This document shows positions 61,811-64,000 of a DNA stretch of 64,000 nt, in pieces (the stretch's first letter is position 1; each line of letters starts with the position of its first letter). The notes beneath the pieces were generated by a model. That model was not told the origin of the DNA. It ran no database searches and saw only the letters and a program-made list of their open reading frames with translations. A program made the translations under genes and the position numbers. Origin of the DNA: Ilex aquifolium (Eukaryota > Streptophyta > Magnoliopsida > Aquifoliales > Aquifoliaceae). The DNA is taken from NCBI GenBank assembly GCA_951799425.1, contig OX637393.1, forward strand, positions 21,059,744 to 21,123,743. The letters are read 5' to 3'.

Positions 61811-62533
61811 TGAACTATCATTATGGCGAGGAAAAACAAGTGCTGAGCAGTCATGAGATAAACTACGGTCAACACCAAAAGTCTCAGTAGACAATGTAAC
61901 ACACTATAAACGAGAGAAAACCTCAAGTAGAGATGGGAGGAACTTACCAAAATCTGAGAACGAACCACCTCATATTCAGGTTTCAAACCCATCAAGAAAC
62001 GAACAACATTCATATCTTCATACTGCTTCTGCCACATTACAGCATCAGTAGTGAACGGGTAGTAGAGCTTCAGTTCTTCACAAACTCTCGTGACATGGGA
62101 ATAATAATCTGTAAGGCTTAGATTGCCTTGGTCTAAACGAAAGTACTATTGACAAACCTCATATGCACGAGTAAAATTACTTGTGCCCGAATACATAACG
62201 GCCAAGTAATCCCAAATTTCTTTAGCCGTATCAAGATAAAAGTAATGTGGAGCTTATACTAGCCTCAATACTATTCAATAATAAGGAGATAATCTGAGCA
62301 TCTGCCTGTTCCCACTGATCATACCCAGACGTACCTTCCTTGGGTTTAGGGTCCACTAAATATTTCTTGAGACCTTTACCTTTCAGAAATACTTGAACTG
62401 AGTGTGACCATAAAACATAGTTTGTCCCATTAAGCTTAATTGATGTCATAGGACCATTAAATAGAACAGTAGAAGACAAACTAGGTGGCACACGAGAAGT
62501 AACAACGAAAATGTCATCATTCTTGGATTCCAT
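61811..62533 (-). pseudogene. copia K Gag N-terminal part
   Basis: From 62533: SIKLNGTNYVLWSHSVQVFL, GKGLKKYLVDPKPKEG and DQWEQADAQIISLLLNSIEA, a typical copia Gag start, broken by a stop at 62231; then YEDMNVVRFLMGLKPEYE and VRSQIL in another frame, and ETFGVDRSLSHDCSALVF up to the solo LTR. Gag would coat the element RNA. Confidence 0.85.
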
Positions 62534-63166
62534 AGCAATAGGGAGGCTGAACAGTGCACAAAAGAAGCTGAATCAGGCAAAACAATGCTTGACAGTGATG
62601 ATCCGGAGCTGAATGGAACAATGGCAGCTTGCTGGATTGCTGAACCGGCCAAGAAAGGTTCGCTTGATCGCTGAACCAGACAAAATAGGTTAGCTGGACC
62701 ACTGAACCGGACAAGAGAGGGTCACTGGTCTATTGAACCAGACAAGAAAGGTTCACTGGACCACTGAACCGGGAGAAAATCTTCGCTGGACCACTGAACA
62801 GAGGGAAAACTGATAGAACCGGCCTGAACCGGTGTAAGGCTGACTGAACCGGACCTGAACCGGTATTGGACCGGACTTGATCTGAATTGGGCTAGATATG
62901 GCTCTGGTTCTAGATCTGGGCTGGATCTGGATTTGGATTGGGCTTGAAACTAGTTTAAAATCCGTGGACTTGCACCCAACCCGCAACCGACCCGTGTGGG
63001 CCGTCTTTTTCACGAATTAGGGTTTCAATCAAACGCTACTGCTTGTCTTAAATGTTGACGCCATTGCACCAGTCGACGTTACCAAGGAATTCCAGCGGCC
63101 ATACTACCACAGAAGCCACCGGAATCCACACCAGTCGACGGTGACTCACACCCAAACAACGGCTAC

Positions 63167-63522
63167 TGATGTAAATCGTAATAGCTGAAATACCAAATTG
63201 ATGTAGATCGTATTAAGAAAGAATTAGGGATGAGAAGGAAAGAAGAAGGGGATGAGAAAAGAAGAAGGAGATGATAATAGAGAGAGAATTCGAGGAAGAA
63301 GGATTCAATATCAATATCAATATCAATAATCAATAATAATCAAAGTCTACTAAAACAAATACCATATCCCTTATATATATAGGGAGAGCACAAATCCTAA
63401 AAGAACTCTAAAAGAAATAAATAGTCAAAATGACAACTAAGCCTCTGAAAAACAAAATGACAAATAACTCCTAATTCCTACGTCTACACCTACTATAACG
63501 AAATATAATTTGATTCCTATCA
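63167..63522 (-). repeat. element G 3' LTR (chromovirus)
   Basis: 356 bp from TGATAGGAATC (63522) to TTTACATCA (63167) on the minus strand, after the purine tract GCCGGGGGAAA. A TATATATA run lies near 63373 and an ATATTG microsatellite near 63307-63330. Confidence 0.78.
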
Positions 63523-64000
63523 TTTCCCCCGGCTGAAAAGAACTCGTCTTCGGAGAGATACGATCATGATAATGCTCTAGAAGATCAGGGTCAAGCCGAC
63601 GAAACTCCTCAGTAATCCATGAATCATAAGTCTCTGGACGATCTCTCCACCGAACAAGATAACGACGATATCCTCCATCCGAGTAGCCCACAATCTGATC
63701 ATCAAGTACATCTGCAATCTGGTCATGCAGCTATGGTGGAAACGGTGGAAGAATAAGAACTGTAGGTTATGCTGATGACGAAGCTACTCCACCTGTAGGA
63801 ACACCTGCTGGCAACATAGAAGGCTCAAAAGTACCATGATAAGAAAACAAGTCCTCCACATTGAAAATAGGACTAAGACGCATATTCGAAGGTAAGTCAA
63901 GGTGATATGCATTAGGTCCAAGCTTACGAAGAATACGAAAAGGGCCAATAGCTCGAGCATGTAACTTTTTGAAAGAATTTTTAGGGTAACGTTCAGGACG
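63523..64000 (-). pseudogene. element G integrase C-terminus and chromodomain
   Basis: From the window edge: FKKLHARAIGPFRILRKLG and LDLPSNMRLSPIFNVEDL (GPY/F-type domain), then YRRYLVRWRDRPETYDSW and FRRLDPDLLEHY, a chromodomain, which in chromoviruses targets integration by binding histone marks. Stops at 63767 and 63731 lie between the two domains, in the same frame. The frame runs through the polypurine tract into the LTR. The rest of the element lies beyond the window. Confidence 0.88.

Larger units (their letters stand above)
59484..61815 (-). mobile_element. F: 2.3-kb solo LTR with 5-bp TSD
   Basis: Element 59489-61810 flanked by TGAAC on both sides (59484-59488 and 61811-61815). Ends are TGTAACACCCCGAAT (61810 downward) and GGGGCGTTACA: longer inverted termini than usual, about 11 bp. 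On the minus strand a palindrome array (61305-61204) precedes a TATA box CTATAAATAC (61152-61143) and a leader with AAACCCTAGG. No internal sequence remains. Terminus and leader fit a Tekay-like chromovirus LTR. Confidence 0.92.
55825..63166 (-). mobile_element. K: degenerate Ty1/copia element
   Basis: Minus-strand order: 5' leader (63166-62534), Gag (62533-~59400, split by a solo LTR), protease, integrase, RT and RNase H (to 56040), polypurine tract GAGGGGGAG, and 3' LTR (56030-55825). The 5' LTR is not in the window. The leader carries repeats of TGAACCGGAC and CACTGAACCGG. It lies in the PECT1-like gene region, upstream of the exon at 55322-55470. Confidence 0.88.

Overview
This is a nuclear plant (eudicot-like) genome window made almost wholly of nested transposable elements. 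They have invaded one host gene, and its exons are scattered over the right half. Signs of a plant genome are Athila-type Ty3 elements primed by tRNA-Asp, chromovirus and Ty1/copia pol genes, an Au-like SINE, and hAT-type elements with 8-bp target-site duplications (TSDs). There are no bacterial operons, CRISPR arrays or tRNA genes. I cannot name the species.

Left third (1-27.9 kb) is an Athila nest. Element B1 (390-7615, +) is non-autonomous and carries only a triple CCHC zinc-knuckle ORF. It interrupts the 3' LTR of element A (to 14857, -), which carries only a broken ORF of the 'putative plant transposon protein' type. A interrupts the gag of element C (14858-~18080, +), a gag-PR-RT-RNaseH relic in one frame with six stops. 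C abuts two fused chromovirus pol fragments (D and E, -), then element B2 (19989-~27940, -). B2 keeps the integrase C-terminus, the post-pol ORF and a 3' LTR, and that LTR is split by a solo LTR of family A with TSD CCTAG.

Right two thirds (29.7-55.5 kb) hold seven exons of a host ethanolamine-phosphate cytidylyltransferase (PECT1-like) gene on the minus strand. Exon phases agree and all introns visible between them are GT-AG. One intron is about 17.35 kb and holds a hAT transposase pseudogene (itself split by a 1.3-kb MITE and a chromovirus composite), a Tekay-like LTR, an 867-bp MITE, several duplications and a SIRE-like LTR ending about 75 bp from an exon. Other introns hold an Au-like SINE, a 2.1-kb hAT-like element, a 344-bp MITE and a 291-bp tandem duplication. 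Beyond 55.8 kb lie a degenerate copia element (-) with a 2.3-kb solo LTR in its gag, and the 3' end of a chromodomain Ty3 element.

The most unusual signal is that each LTR family has its own array of perfect short palindromes with a CpG centre: ACGTTCGAACGT in A, ACCTTCCGGAAGGT in B, CGTACCGGTACG in F, AGGTACCGGTACCT in H, and an imperfect GTGCTCGAGCGC in the SIRE-like LTR. Where a TATA box is clear, the array lies just upstream of it. In both Athila families the same family-specific palindrome recurs in a second array just upstream of the post-pol ORF. This looks like a family-specific operator controlling two promoters per element.
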